Under the pieces are notes generated by a model. It worked only from the letters and a program-made list of their open reading frames with translations, was not told where the DNA came from and made no database searches. Both the position numbers and the translations under genes were made by a program. DNA of 64,000 nucleotides from Ruegeria atlantica (GTDB lineage: Bacteria > Pseudomonadota > Alphaproteobacteria > Rhodobacterales > Rhodobacteraceae): NCBI GenBank assembly GCA_013032095.1, contig WQBJ01000019.1, positions 1 through 64,000 on the forward strand, read 5' to 3'. Positions 7,345 through 17,043 of this stretch are shown here, one piece after another; within the stretch, counting starts at the first letter, position 1; every line of letters begins with the position of its first letter.

Positions 7345-9120
7345 TCAGAACCCGGCCTTCTTCAGACCCTCGACAAAATGTTGCGTGTCTTCTTCCAGCT
7401 TGTCTGGCTGGACAGTCCCCCATCGCGCTAATGAAAAGTTAGGATGTGCGGCACGGTGCTTGTCCGCAATCAGACGGGCCATTTCGGTTTGTCCCAGCTG
7501 CGCATAGCTGGCCGCCAGCATCCGCTGCCCCTCGGTGGGGTTGTTCATCTTGTTGACGGTTTCGATCACGTCTTCATAGCGGCGAAGGTTGTAATATGCT
7601 CCGGCCAGATGCCACAAGTATTGGTCCGGGAAATAGGGGTTCAGACGCATCGCTTGCTGAATGTGCGTGATCGCCGTTTCGTTGTCGCCAGAATGCGCAA
7701 GTGCATCGGCAAAATCCGAATGCATGTCAGCATCATTGGGGTTTAACGCCAAAGCCCGCTTGTAGGACTGCAGCGCCGCATCATGTTCCTTTCGGTACAG
7801 ATGCACATATCCCAACTCCCCAAACCCGCGAGCATCTGTCGGATCCAGCTCGATAGCGCGCTGCGCAAAGCCCAACGCCTGATCCAGCGCACTCGAGGGG
7901 TCTTCGGACCAGGAATAGCGCCAATCGATATTCAGCGTCCGCGACAAGGCCGCTGCTGCACGCGCATAGCCTTCGTCTCGGTCCAGTGCGGACTGGTAGA
8001 AGTTTTGTGCTTTCCGGTTGTCGTTCCGGGTGTATTTGAAGATGTGGTATTGGCCCTGAAGAACCGATCCATAAGCCTCAAGGTCGGAGGGAACCGCCTG
8101 AATCATACGCTGCTTTTCATGTGACTCGATCATCACCGCGGTGGCAGCAACAATGCATTCAGTCACTTCGTCCAGAATATCGAATATATCGTCGATCTTG
8201 CGATCGAACCTTTCGCCCCAAATCGTGCGTTCGGTGGTGGCATCAATCAATTCTGCCGTTATTCGAATACGGCTGGCAGAGCGCCGGACACTGCCCCGGG
8301 CAACGTAGCGCACGTTCAACTTTTGCGCGGCCTCTTTCGGCGGCATCGACTGTGTTTTGAAGAAGAATGACGAATTCCGCGCAATGACAAACAAATTGCG
8401 GAACTTGGACAGGTTCATGATGATGTCGTCAGTCAGCCCCTCGGCAATCCAACTGTCCGACTCATCCCCGCTCTGACTGCCAAAGGGAAGAACCGCGACT
8501 GATGGTGTGTCAGGTCGTTCCAGAACGTCGCCGAGAATCTCCGGCCTCATTGTCCCGGCCATTGTTGCACCGGCGACTTCGCTGCGGACACAGTAGGTCG
8601 AGACGGGCGAGAGAATGTTCTTCAGGTGTTTGGGCCCCAGGAACTCATATCCATAGCGCAGCCGGTTGCAGACCTGATCGTAGACAGCGGAACTCACGTA
8701 AACCCTTTCAGGTTCTGCAATTTCCTGTAGTCGGGCCGCAATATTGACATTGTCGCCATGAATACCGCGATCATCAATGAGGATCTCACCCAGATGAACA
8801 CCAGCGCGGAAATTGATTCGTTGGTCTTCCACGCGATTTTGATTGTGCTGGCTGGCAATACGGTGCAGTTCCACCCCAAACTCCACCGCGCTTGTGGCTG
8901 TTTCAAACAAGGCCAGAATACCGTCTCCGCGCACTTCAACCACGCGGCCCTGGAAGCGTACGCAGGTTTGCTCAAGCTGAGAAATTAGTGATTTCAGGGC
9001 ATTATACGTGTCCAGCTCATTTTCGCTCATTAGGCGCGAATAGCCGACGACATCGGCGAATAAGACAGCACCCAGCTTCTGCGTAATGGAAGGATTTGGA
9101 CCCGTGGTGTTCACATTCAT
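7345..9120 (-). CDS. Class III adenylate/guanylate cyclase with TPR domain
   Basis: The start is taken at the ATG giving MNVNTTGPNPSITQKLGAVLF; an upstream start would add 35 residues without similarity. An N-terminal class III cyclase domain (about residues 12-185) shows LFADVVGYSRLM with the metal-binding Asp, VRGDGILALF with the second metal-binding Asp, and HGDNVNIAARLQ. A middle domain begins PSVAVLPFGSQSGDE, the segment common to TolB-like or adenylate-cyclase-associated proteins, and carries TIWGERFDRKIDDIF. The C-terminal third contains TPR units such as AIELDPTDARGFGELG and ALALNPNDADMHSDFA. This architecture is common in Rhizobiales and Rhodobacterales and is presumed cytoplasmic. 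The signal sensed is unknown. It converges on the YcaO operon. Confidence 0.85.
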   Translation of the reverse strand: MNVNTTGPNPSITQKLGAVLFADVVGYSRLMSENELDTYNALKSLISQLEQTCVRFQGRVVEVRGDGILALFETATSAVEFGVELHRIASQHNQNRVEDQRINFRAGVHLGEILIDDRGIHGDNVNIAARLQEIAEPERVYVSSAVYDQVCNRLRYGYEFLGPKHLKNILSPVSTYCVRSEVAGATMAGTMRPEILGDVLERPDTPSVAVLPFGSQSGDESDSWIAEGLTDDIIMNLSKFRNLFVIARNSSFFFKTQSMPPKEAAQKLNVRYVARGSVRRSASRIRITAELIDATTERTIWGERFDRKIDDIFDILDEVTECIVAATAVMIESHEKQRMIQAVPSDLEAYGSVLQGQYHIFKYTRNDNRKAQNFYQSALDRDEGYARAAAALSRTLNIDWRYSWSEDPSSALDQALGFAQRAIELDPTDARGFGELGYVHLYRKEHDAALQSYKRALALNPNDADMHSDFADALAHSGDNETAITHIQQAMRLNPYFPDQYLWHLAGAYYNLRRYEDVIETVNKMNNPTEGQRMLAASYAQLGQTEMARLIADKHRAAHPNFSLARWGTVQPDKLEEDTQHFVEGLKKAGF

Positions 9121-9221
9121 AACTCGTCTCAAGGGCCGTGTTCGAACCCTATGGTCACTATATAGCAAAAAAGAGCCGTTGCCGTCTGAGTGCAAATATA
9201 CACCCCGTCCGTCACTTATCG

Positions 9222-9866
9222 TCACTTACATTTATCAACCTGCGGTGGCCATGACCAGATTGGGCACCCGCCTGACCCGAAGGTTACTATTGTTTCCGGG
9301 CTCAATTCTTTAGCCAGCGCCTGTCGCCGGTTCGCCCAGTCCTGTTTGAGCAGACCGACCACAATCATATCGTGAAATGCCCCGTCCGCATACCAAGCTT
9401 CCCGCATCCTGCCTTCGATCTGACACCCCAGTCTTTCCACAAGGTCGCGGCTGATATGGTTATCCTGCCGATAATATGAGGTAAGTCGGTTCAGGCCAAG
9501 CTGACGAAACGCTAAATCCGCAATCAGTGCCGTCGCCCTGATGGCCAGGCCCAACCGGCGGGCCGATCTTTCGACAAACATGGCAATGATCGCATCGCGA
9601 TTGATCGGGGAAATAGCTTCGAGGCCGACCACCCCCAAGACTTGGCCATCGTCAGATTCGACAACGAACCAGCATCTGTTGTCGCTTCCAGAGGGATTAA
9701 GAGCGCCACTCCAGGCCTCTTCGGTTTGCGCCAGGTTGAACGGAACGCGTAATGTGCGGTCAAATCGGGCGAGGTCCTCAATGTCCTGAAACCAGGGGGT
9801 GATGACCTCCAGATCCGCCTTTTCCAGTGGACGCAGCTTGAATGCGCTGTTGGATTTGTCTGGCAA
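9222..9866 (-). CDS. GNAT family N-acetyltransferase
   Basis: The 214-residue protein has a GNAT core of the RimJ/RimL type: FKLRPLEKADLEVITPWF at the N-terminus, VESDDGQVLGVVGLEAI, the acetyl-CoA loop region RSARRLGLAIRATALI, and LNRLTSYYRQDNHISRDLVERLG followed by CQIEGRMREAWYADG near the end. The last 35 residues are a non-core tail. AAAGGTAG stands in front of the ATG. The acceptor substrate cannot be told. It lies about 100 bp upstream of the cyclase gene on the same strand. Confidence 0.8.
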   Translation of the reverse strand: MPDKSNSAFKLRPLEKADLEVITPWFQDIEDLARFDRTLRVPFNLAQTEEAWSGALNPSGSDNRCWFVVESDDGQVLGVVGLEAISPINRDAIIAMFVERSARRLGLAIRATALIADLAFRQLGLNRLTSYYRQDNHISRDLVERLGCQIEGRMREAWYADGAFHDMIVVGLLKQDWANRRQALAKELSPETIVTFGSGGCPIWSWPPQVDKCK

Positions 9867-10059
9867 TGGATAAACTACCTTTAATTAAAATCAGAAAAAT
9901 ACATTCCGGACCCTAGCACACTTGTTCAACAAATACGAAACGAGAATATGGCCAGCCCGGCGGATTTGTTCCAACGGTTTTGGGAGCAGTTGACCGTCCC
10001 CAAACGGAAACCGACCCGCCTCAAGCAAGCGGACCGGTTCGCCGTGAGCGGTGCAGGTG

Positions 10060-11004
10060 TCAGTCGTAGAGAACGGCCGAGATTTTAGGGTCTTCCATGT
10101 TCGACGCGTCATAGTAATAGAAACCGGTGTCGATCAGCGCCGGAACCTCTTCACCGTTCATGGCGGCCACCGCGGCCTTGACCGTTTCATAGCCGATCCC
10201 AACCGGGTTTTGCGTTATCGCCCCCGCCATCAACCCGCTTTTGATCGCGTCTTTCTGTGCCTTGCCGCTGTCATAGCCAATGATGACCAGCCCTTCGGTG
10301 CCCAGTTCCTGCACGCCGTTAACCACGCCGATGGCTGAACCCTCATTTGTGCCGAAAATCCCGTTCAGGTCGGGGTTCGCGGTCAAAATCGCCTTGGTAA
10401 CTTCAGTGGATTTCAGGTGATCGCCCTGACCGTACTGAACGGTCACAACCTCGATATCGGGGTATTGCTCAGCCATTCGATTCACGAAGCCATCGCGGCG
10501 GTCGATACCCGTGCGGCTGGTCTGGTCATGCGCGACCACGGCGACCTTGCCTTTTCCGCCAATCTTCTCAGCCATCTTGTCTGCGGCCAGCGCTGCGGCA
10601 GCCAAGTTGTCAGTGGTTGCCGTCGAGACCGGAATATTGCTGTCCACGCCACTGTCGAAGGCGATGATCGGAATGCCTTTCTCATCGGCCTGTTTCAGCA
10701 GTGGAATGGCAGCCTGACTGTCGAGCGCGGCAAAACCAATAGCCTTGGGATTGTTCGCCAGCGCGGCCGCCAACATGTCAATCTGGCGGTCCACCATCGT
10801 TTCGTTGTCTGGGCCTTCAAAGGTGATGGTGACACCGTATTCATCGGCGGCTTGTTCAGCGCCGGACTTCACCGCCTGCCAAAACTGATGCTGGAACCCT
10901 TTTGAAACCAGCGGGATGTAAATGTCCTCAGCTGCAGCCATCGAGGCCGGAGCCGAAAGGGTGGCCGCGCTCAGCGCCCCCAGAATGAAACGACGTGTAA
11001 ACAT
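10060..11004 (-). CDS. Sugar ABC transporter substrate-binding protein (RbsB-like)
   Basis: A 24-residue signal peptide with a Tat-like RR (MFTRRFILGALSAATLSAPA) precedes a periplasmic-binding-protein type I fold. Visible blocks are IYIPLVSKGFQHQFWQAV, NPKAIGFAALDSQAAIPLL, IPIIAFDSGVDSN, GRTGIDRRDGF-like TSRTGIDRRDGFVNRM, and GIFGTNEGSAIGVVNGV. It delivers a monosaccharide to the permease and ATPase encoded just upstream. The adjacent fucose/arabinose pathway makes L-fucose or D-arabinose the probable ligand; this is inference from context. It is the last gene of a minus-strand operon that begins at the dehydratase. Confidence 0.88.
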   Translation of the reverse strand: MFTRRFILGALSAATLSAPASMAAAEDIYIPLVSKGFQHQFWQAVKSGAEQAADEYGVTITFEGPDNETMVDRQIDMLAAALANNPKAIGFAALDSQAAIPLLKQADEKGIPIIAFDSGVDSNIPVSTATTDNLAAAALAADKMAEKIGGKGKVAVVAHDQTSRTGIDRRDGFVNRMAEQYPDIEVVTVQYGQGDHLKSTEVTKAILTANPDLNGIFGTNEGSAIGVVNGVQELGTEGLVIIGYDSGKAQKDAIKSGLMAGAITQNPVGIGYETVKAAVAAMNGEEVPALIDTGFYYYDASNMEDPKISAVLYD

Positions 11005-11047
11005 AATTCCTCCTCCAGTTGGTCGTTTTGTGTTGATTGGAAATGAG

Positions 11048-12055
11048 TCAGCCCGACTTTTTTCGCCGGGCCATGTCGGCGTAGACGGCCAGAATGATGA
11101 TCGCGCCAGTGACGATGGTCTGCCATTCCTGCGCTACGGAAAGCACCCGTAACCCGTTGGTCAGCACCGCCATAATTAGTGCACCGATCAGGGTGCCCAA
11201 GATGGTGCCGCGTCCACCGGACAGGGACGTGCCTCCAATCACAACGGCCGCAATGGCTTCCAGTTCATAGCCGAGACCCAGGGCAGGTTGGGCTGAGTTG
11301 AGGCGCGACGCGATTAAGATGCCGGCGATACCGCAGATCGCACCGGCCAGCGCATAGATGCGCATTTTCCACATATCCGTGTTTACACCAGAAAGGCGCA
11401 CTGCCTCTTCGTTGGATCCCAGCGCAAAGGTGTAGCGCCCCAGTACGGTGTGTCCCAGAATGTAAGATGCGGCAATGGCGACCAGAAACAGGATCAGCAC
11501 GCCGTTGGGAATGGGAAGAGCGGGGAAAACCTCTCCAATTAGCGATCCGCGCGAAATCTGGTCGAAGCCGGGCGTATCGTTGAAATAGATCGGCCTTGTG
11601 CCCGAGATCACCAGCGACAGGCCCTTGAGGATCAGCATCATGCCCAGTGTCGCGATAAAGGGCGGGATTTTCATCTTGGCGACGAAGGTTCCAGAACACA
11701 GGCCACAAAACGCCCCTGCTGCAATGGCTGCCGCAACGCCGAGCAGCAAGGGCATGCCCAAGTAGGTCAGCACCACGCCCGCGATCACTGCACAGAACGT
11801 CATGAGTGTGCCCAGCGACAAGTCAATCCCGCCGGTAATGATGATCAGGGTTGCTGCAACAGCCAGCACTCCATTGACCGAGGTCGCCTGTAAAATGGCG
11901 ATCATGTTCGACGTTTGCATGAAGTTCGGTGACGCGATCGAGAACCCGATCAACAAGGCAATCAAGCTCGCAAACGCCAGCAGCTTTTGATAGGCGCCGC
12001 TTTCCGAGAGACCCGCAAGGGGGGCCTTCTTGTCGATATCCGTAGCTGTGGTCAT
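11048..12055 (-). CDS. Sugar ABC transporter permease (RbsC-like)
   Basis: A 335-residue polytopic membrane protein of the BPD_transp_2 family. It includes the block [20 protein letters not shown] typical of ribose-type permeases, [19 protein letters not shown], and [20 protein letters not shown] near the C-terminus. About ten hydrophobic segments are visible. Its start overlaps the ATPase stop by 4 bp. It forms the membrane channel for the importer. Confidence 0.9.
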   Translation of the reverse strand: MTTATDIDKKAPLAGLSESGAYQKLLAFASLIALLIGFSIASPNFMQTSNMIAILQATSVNGVLAVAATLIIITGGIDLSLGTLMTFCAVIAGVVLTYLGMPLLLGVAAAIAAGAFCGLCSGTFVAKMKIPPFIATLGMMLILKGLSLVISGTRPIYFNDTPGFDQISRGSLIGEVFPALPIPNGVLILFLVAIAASYILGHTVLGRYTFALGSNEEAVRLSGVNTDMWKMRIYALAGAICGIAGILIASRLNSAQPALGLGYELEAIAAVVIGGTSLSGGRGTILGTLIGALIMAVLTNGLRVLSVAQEWQTIVTGAIIILAVYADMARRKKSG

Positions 12056-13578
12056 TGTACTGTCCCTGTTACCTGCATCGCCGCCTTGCGTTGGGTGGCC
12101 AGATGCATGATGTCTTCCTGAGTGGTGCTTTTACCGCCGGGTAGGATGCCGGTTAGCCTGCCCTCGCACATGACGGCGATGCGGTGGCTCAGGCGCAAAA
12201 TCTCGGGCAGTTCGGACGAGATGACGATGATCGTCTTGCCCTGCGCCGCCAGTTCTTCGAGCAGCTTGTAAATCTCGGATTTTGCACCCACGTCGATGCC
12301 GCGAGTGGGTTCGTCAAAGATCAGGATGTCGCAGTCGCGTAGCAGCCATTTGGCAATGACAACCTTTTGCTGATTTCCGCCAGACAGCAGCCGAACTTCC
12401 TGCACGTCCGATGGCGTGCGAATGCCCAGTTGATTGATATAGCTCTTCGCCGTGGTGCTGATTTCACTGTCGCTCAGAACGCCGCCTGCACCAGTGAACA
12501 GATCCATTGAGGCCAGTGCGATATTGTCCCGCACGTTCATGCCGGTCGCCAGGCCGAAATGCTTACGGTCTTCGGAGAGATACCCGATTCCGGCCCGCAC
12601 CGCGTCTTTTGGGGATTTGATCGAAATCGGTTTGCCATGCACGCGGATCTCTCCGCTGTCTTTCGGGTCGGCCCCGAATATGGCGCGGGCCACTTCGGTT
12701 CGCCCGGCCCCCATCAACCCGGCGAAACCCAGTATTTCGCCTTTCTGGACCGAGAAACTAACATCGCAGATCTCTTTGCCCCGGCTCAGGCCCGAGATCT
12801 GCAGGGATATTTCGGCGTCCCCAAGGTCCGGGACATCCAAAGGGGCCTCGCTCACCTCCCGCCCCACCATCATCGCGATGATCTGGCTGATTGGCGTATC
12901 CGCCGCATCCACGGTTCCGACGTATTCTCCATCTCGCATCACCGTCACTCGGTCTGCGATCTGCTTCAACTCGTCCATCTTGTGGCTGATATAGACGATG
13001 CCCACGCCCTCAGCTTTGAGACGACGGATGATCACGAAAAGCTCGGCAATCTCGGCGTCATTCAAGGCTGCTGTAGGTTCGTCCATGATCAAAACCTTGG
13101 ACCGGTAAGACAGCGCTTTTGCGATCTCGACCATTTGCTGTTTGGCAATCGTCAGGCTGCCGACCAGCGTCTTTGGGTCGAGAGACAGGTTCATCGAGGC
13201 GAAAATTTCAGCGGTCTGCGCGTTCAGGGCCGCTTCGTCCAAGCGCCCAATGCTCTTGCGCGGCTCGCGCCCGATGAAGATGTTCTGCGCAACGGTCAGG
13301 TCGTTCATCAGGCTCAGTTCCTGATGGATAATGCCGATGCCCAGGTCCTGCGCCTCGCGAGGAGATAGCGGGCTGACTGAATTGCCCTCGATCTCCAACG
13401 CTCCGCTGTCGCGCTGGTAAATACCCGAGAGGATTTTCATCAACGTGCTTTTCCCAGCACCGTTCTCGCCCATCAGCGCATGAATTTCGCCCGGGAACAG
13501 GTCGAACTGCACGGATTTCAGTGCGTGCACACCGGGAAAATGTTTGTCGATCCCCGTCATGTCGACCAGCTTTGTCAT
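12052..13578 (-). CDS. Sugar ABC transporter ATP-binding protein, two NBDs (RbsA/MglA-like)
   Basis: The start is the ATG directly after GGAGGAGAA; an upstream ATG would add four residues. The protein of about 508 residues contains two nucleotide-binding domains in tandem. The first has Walker [10 protein letters not shown] near residue 40 and Walker [12 protein letters not shown]. The second has the degenerate [11 protein letters not shown] in place of Walker A, the signature [10 protein letters not shown], and Walker [14 protein letters not shown]. This is the normal layout for carbohydrate importers of the ribose/galactose class. It energises the permease encoded downstream. Confidence 0.92.
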   Translation of the reverse strand: MTKLVDMTGIDKHFPGVHALKSVQFDLFPGEIHALMGENGAGKSTLMKILSGIYQRDSGALEIEGNSVSPLSPREAQDLGIGIIHQELSLMNDLTVAQNIFIGREPRKSIGRLDEAALNAQTAEIFASMNLSLDPKTLVGSLTIAKQQMVEIAKALSYRSKVLIMDEPTAALNDAEIAELFVIIRRLKAEGVGIVYISHKMDELKQIADRVTVMRDGEYVGTVDAADTPISQIIAMMVGREVSEAPLDVPDLGDAEISLQISGLSRGKEICDVSFSVQKGEILGFAGLMGAGRTEVARAIFGADPKDSGEIRVHGKPISIKSPKDAVRAGIGYLSEDRKHFGLATGMNVRDNIALASMDLFTGAGGVLSDSEISTTAKSYINQLGIRTPSDVQEVRLLSGGNQQKVVIAKWLLRDCDILIFDEPTRGIDVGAKSEIYKLLEELAAQGKTIIVISSELPEILRLSHRIAVMCEGRLTGILPGGKSTTQEDIMHLATQRKAAMQVTGTVQ

Positions 13579-13620
13579 TTCTCCTCCCAAATGCCCCTCT
13601 CCCCTTGGGCCAAGCGCGGG

Positions 13621-15153
13621 TTACATCACCGCGCCGATTTGCCAGGGAACGAATTCAACGCCCCCAAAGCCAAGTTCCTCACTTTTTGTTTTTTCGCCCG
13701 AGGCGATGCGGATCAGAATTTCGAACAGCTCCTCGCCCTTGGCTTCGATGCTGATCCCGTCGGTCACGATGTCTCCGCAGTTCAGGTCCATGTCGTCAGC
13801 CATGCGTGCATACATCTCGGAATTGGTGGCCAGCTTTATGCAGGGCGTGGGCTGATACCCGGAAACCGAGCCGCGCCCGGTGGTAAACACGATCAGGTTC
13901 GCGCCCGAGGCTACCTGCCCCGTAACCGAACAAGGATCAAACCCGGGACTGTCCATGAAGACAAAACCGTGCTTGTCGACTCTCTCGCCGAACTTGTAGA
14001 CGTCGCGCAGCGGCGCCGTGCCGCCCTTGGCGACGGCCCCCAGCGATTTCTCCAGGATGGTTGTCAATCCGCCGCGCTTGTTCCCGGGGCTCGGGTTGTT
14101 ATCCATCTCACCGCCGTTTCGGGCGGTGTAATCCTCCCACCAGTTGATGCGTTCAATCAACTTTTCGCCAACCTCGACGGTTTCGGCCCGACGGGTCAGC
14201 AGGTGTTCCGCCCCGTAGATTTCCGATGTTTCCGACAGGATTGTCGTGCCGCCGTGGCGCACCAGCAAATCCGAGGCATACCCCAACGCTGGGTTGGCGG
14301 TTATCCCTGAATACCCGTCCGAGCCGCCACATTGCATCCCGACGGTAATCGCACTGACCGGCGCAGGTTGCCGTTTGGCCTGATTGGCCAACTCGGCAAT
14401 GCCGCGCAATTCCTGCAAACCACGCTCGATCGTGCGGCGCGTTCCGCCCTCGTTCTGGATGGTCATATAGCGCAGCGCCCCGTCCGCGCGGATCGGACGC
14501 CCACCAACAAGATCCGAGACCTGCATCACCTCGCAGCCAAGCCCAATCAGCAGGATACCGGCAAAGTTTGGATGTTGCGCGTACCCGGCAAGCGTTCGAA
14601 AGAGGGTGGCATACCCCTCATCCTTGCTGGACATGCCGCAGCCGGTGCCGTGAACAATCGGAACCACGCCGTCGATCTTCGGGAATTCGTCCAGCAGCCC
14701 GGACTTCTCAGCGGCCTCGGCAATGAAGCGCGCGACCGAACCCGAGCAATTCACCGTCGTCAGGATGCCAATGTAGTTGCGTGTTCCGATCTTCCCGTCG
14801 GCCCGGTGAAAGCCTTGAAAAGTACGGTTCTCGCTGATCCCGGCCAGGGGTGTGTTCGCGCTGGCATGCGCATAATCCTGTTGATGCGCGCCCATTCCAA
14901 GATTGTGAACATGAACGTGATCGCCGACCGAGATGTTGGCTTTGGCCTGTCCGATGATCTGACCGTAGCGGATCACATTCGCCCCCAAGGCGATTGGGGC
15001 GACCGCGATTTTGTGTCCGCGGGAAATTGAACCCGTTAGGGGGGCCGCCAGCTCAAAGGCCTGATCGCCGGCCTGCAAATCCCTTAGCGCGATAACAACA
15101 TTGTCATCAGGGTTCAGCTTGACCGTGTCGTGAGTCGTGGCCTGAAGGGTCAT
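13621..15153 (-). CDS. UxaA-family dehydratase, probable L-fuconate/D-arabinonate dehydratase
   Basis: The protein of about 510 residues joins an N-terminal SAF-like domain (VALRDLQAGDQAFELAAPLTG-type sequence ending GDHVHVHNLGMG) to a UxaA catalytic domain. Visible blocks are RADGKIGTRNYIGILTTVNCSG, VHGTGCGM, ITVGMQCGGSDGYSGITANPA, and VFMDSPGFDPCSVTGQVASGANL. The family removes water from sugar acids (altronate, galactarate). Surrounded by L-fucose pathway genes, it most likely dehydrates L-fuconate or D-arabinonate to the 2-keto-3-deoxy acid. UxaA-type fuconate dehydratases are known in the Campylobacter fucose locus. I chose the ATG at 15153, preceded by GGGAAAG; in-frame starts lie nine codons upstream. 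Confidence 0.8.
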   Translation of the reverse strand: MTLQATTHDTVKLNPDDNVVIALRDLQAGDQAFELAAPLTGSISRGHKIAVAPIALGANVIRYGQIIGQAKANISVGDHVHVHNLGMGAHQQDYAHASANTPLAGISENRTFQGFHRADGKIGTRNYIGILTTVNCSGSVARFIAEAAEKSGLLDEFPKIDGVVPIVHGTGCGMSSKDEGYATLFRTLAGYAQHPNFAGILLIGLGCEVMQVSDLVGGRPIRADGALRYMTIQNEGGTRRTIERGLQELRGIAELANQAKRQPAPVSAITVGMQCGGSDGYSGITANPALGYASDLLVRHGGTTILSETSEIYGAEHLLTRRAETVEVGEKLIERINWWEDYTARNGGEMDNNPSPGNKRGGLTTILEKSLGAVAKGGTAPLRDVYKFGERVDKHGFVFMDSPGFDPCSVTGQVASGANLIVFTTGRGSVSGYQPTPCIKLATNSEMYARMADDMDLNCGDIVTDGISIEAKGEELFEILIRIASGEKTKSEELGFGGVEFVPWQIGAVM

Positions 15154-15198
15154 ATTTTTATGGCTTTCCCGCATCCTCACACCGCTTGCTTGCCCAGA

Positions 15199-15227
15199 GT
15201 GCTAAAGCGTGCCCTCCCTCTTGTCAA
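15199..15227 (-). promoter_or_regulatory. Promoter for the dehydratase-ABC operon
   Basis: On the minus strand TTGACA (complement of 15222-15227) is followed by a 17-nt spacer and TAGCAC (complement of 15199-15204). This is a good sigma-70 -35 box with a poorer -10. The -35 box abuts the palindrome at 15227-15240. Confidence 0.55.
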
Positions 15228-15240
15228 CTAACATGTTAGT
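15227..15240. promoter_or_regulatory. Palindromic operator in the divergent fucose/arabinose promoter
   Basis: ACTAACATGTTAGT is a perfect 14-bp palindrome located 17 bases before the GntR start codon. On the other side it touches the -35 box of the dehydratase operon. On the plus strand it lies between TTGTCA (15221) and GATAGT (15243). A dimeric GntR/FadR repressor bound here would block both promoters. Confidence 0.7.
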
Positions 15241-15256
15241 ATGATAGTTCATCAAT

Positions 15257-15994
15257 ATGACGAAACACCAGGACATCGACGCGCAGCTTTTGCGCGATAT
15301 TGGATCAGAGGATGGCTCGCTTGCGCAGCGCGTGTATCAGGCAATCAAGCAAGCCATTCTGTCTTTGGACTTCCCGCCCGGCGCGACACTCAGAAAGGCA
15401 CCGATCTGCGAGAGGCTGGGCGTTTCCCGAGCGCCTGTGACCGAGGCGATTGCCCGGCTAGCCACCGAGGGATTGGTGGATGTGGTGCCTCAGTCGGGAA
15501 CGCGTGTGTCCTATTTCTCAATGCCGGAAATTCGTGAGGGCATGTTCTTGCGTGAGGCGCTGGAACTAGCCACCGTCGCCAAGGTCGCCCGCGATCTGAC
15601 GGACGATCAGGCAAAAAAACTCAACCGCAACATGCGCCTGCAGGAGTTGCTGATCGAAGATGAAGATATTCCAGGGTTCTATCAGGCGGACGAAGAGTTT
15701 CATGCGCTTTTGATGGAATTCACCGGCTTCAAGCGCCTTAGTGATGTGGCGCAGACCGTATCCCTGCAGGTCAGTCGAGCCAGGATGTTGTTGCTGCCGA
15801 CGCCCGGTCGTATCGCCGAAACACTGGAAGAGCACCGTGCAATCCACGCCGCCATTCTGGATCGCAACGAGCAAGACGCGCAGACAGCCATGCGACGGCA
15901 TCTGGGGCAGTTGATGCCGCGGATCGAGGTCCTGACGCAGGAACAGCCGCATCTATTCAACATCTCCACTCAACCGAAGCGAGAGGCAGGATGA
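15257..15994 (+). CDS. GntR/FadR-family regulator of sugar-acid operon
   Basis: A 245-residue regulator. Its N-terminal winged helix shows AQRVYQAIKQAILSLDFPPG and LGVSRAPVTEAIARLATEGL followed by VDVVPQSGTRV. An FCD effector domain follows, with REALELATVAKVARDL, DEEFHALLMEFTGF and EEHRAIHAAILDRNEQDA. The His/Asp-rich FCD pattern suggests a metal-bound sugar-acid effector. The ATG lies only about 8 bases past the predicted -10, so translation may be leaderless. It overlaps the next gene by 4 bp and probably controls both divergent operons through the palindrome upstream. Confidence 0.88.
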   Translation: MTKHQDIDAQLLRDIGSEDGSLAQRVYQAIKQAILSLDFPPGATLRKAPICERLGVSRAPVTEAIARLATEGLVDVVPQSGTRVSYFSMPEIREGMFLREALELATVAKVARDLTDDQAKKLNRNMRLQELLIEDEDIPGFYQADEEFHALLMEFTGFKRLSDVAQTVSLQVSRARMLLLPTPGRIAETLEEHRAIHAAILDRNEQDAQTAMRRHLGQLMPRIEVLTQEQPHLFNISTQPKREAG

Positions 15995-17043
15995 CCGTTT
16001 CAGAGATTGAACTGTTGAACCATCGCACCAAGCGACCGGTGCCTCTGACCCGTATGGGGTTTGGCGGCGCGCCTTTGGGGAATCTTTATCGCAAAGTGTC
16101 GGACGAGGACGCACAGGCGGCTTTGCAAGCCGCCTATGATGCGGGAATCCGGTTTTTTGATACGGCCCCGCAATATGGCCTTGGGCGGTCAGAACACCGG
16201 TTTGGCGAAGCAATTCCCCGGTTCGGTCGCGAAAACATTCAACTATCGACCAAGATCGGGCGGTTGCTGTTGGATTGCGAGTCGCACGAAGTGACGCCGG
16301 AGGCCTTCGTGGACGTCCCGCAGAAGCGTATCGTGTTTGACTACACCTATGACGGCGTGATGCGATCATACGAAGCCAGCCGTGAACGGATCGGAGTTGC
16401 GAATGCCGACATATTGCTGGTGCATGATGTCTGCGTCTTCAGCCAAGGCAGTCAGGAAATGTCGGACGCCAAGGTGCGTGAACTGTTCGATGGAGGGGGG
16501 TACAAGGCGCTGTCAGAACTGCGTGATGCCGGTGAGATTGCCGCTATCGGAGCGGGCGTAAACGAATGGCAGGTCTGCGAGAAGCTACTTGGACTGGGCG
16601 ATTTTGACGGGTTTCTGTTGGCCGGACGCTATACGTTGCTGGAACAAGAAGCCTTGGAAAGCTTCCTGCCGCTTTGTGAACAACGTGACGTGGGGATTAT
16701 TCTCGGCGGGCCGTACAATTCCGGCATTCTGGCCACTGGGGCAGTACCGGGCGCGAAATACAATTACGCCGATACCTCCGATGACATTCTGGACCGCGTG
16801 CGCAAGATCGAAGCTGTTTGTGCCGCCCATGACACGCCGCTAATTGCTGCTGCATTGCAATTTGTTCTCGGCCATCCCTGTGTCAAAACCGTGGTTCCGG
16901 GCGCGGTCAATGTTTCCGAGGTTCAGGCGAATGTCGCCCTGTTAGATCGCAACATTCCGGCTGGACTATGGTCCGATCTACGATCCGAGGGCCTGATCCG
17001 GCCGGATGCGCCTCTGCCAATCGAGGCTGCCAATGCTGCGTAA
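15991..17043 (+). CDS. Aldo/keto reductase, probable L-fucose (D-threo-aldose) 1-dehydrogenase
   Basis: A 350-residue aldo/keto reductase barrel. It contains MGFGGAPLGNLYRKVSDEDA and the catalytic-site segment DAGIRFFDTAPQYGLGRSEH (Asp and Tyr of the tetrad), then STKIGRLL (Lys) and LLVHDVCVF (His). This subgroup oxidises L-fucose and related D-threo aldoses such as D-arabinose to the lactone using NAD(P)+. It is the first step of the pathway encoded here. It follows the regulator with a 4-bp overlap and its 3' end overlaps the mutarotase gene. Confidence 0.85.
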   Translation: MTVSEIELLNHRTKRPVPLTRMGFGGAPLGNLYRKVSDEDAQAALQAAYDAGIRFFDTAPQYGLGRSEHRFGEAIPRFGRENIQLSTKIGRLLLDCESHEVTPEAFVDVPQKRIVFDYTYDGVMRSYEASRERIGVANADILLVHDVCVFSQGSQEMSDAKVRELFDGGGYKALSELRDAGEIAAIGAGVNEWQVCEKLLGLGDFDGFLLAGRYTLLEQEALESFLPLCEQRDVGIILGGPYNSGILATGAVPGAKYNYADTSDDILDRVRKIEAVCAAHDTPLIAAALQFVLGHPCVKTVVPGAVNVSEVQANVALLDRNIPAGLWSDLRSEGLIRPDAPLPIEAANAA

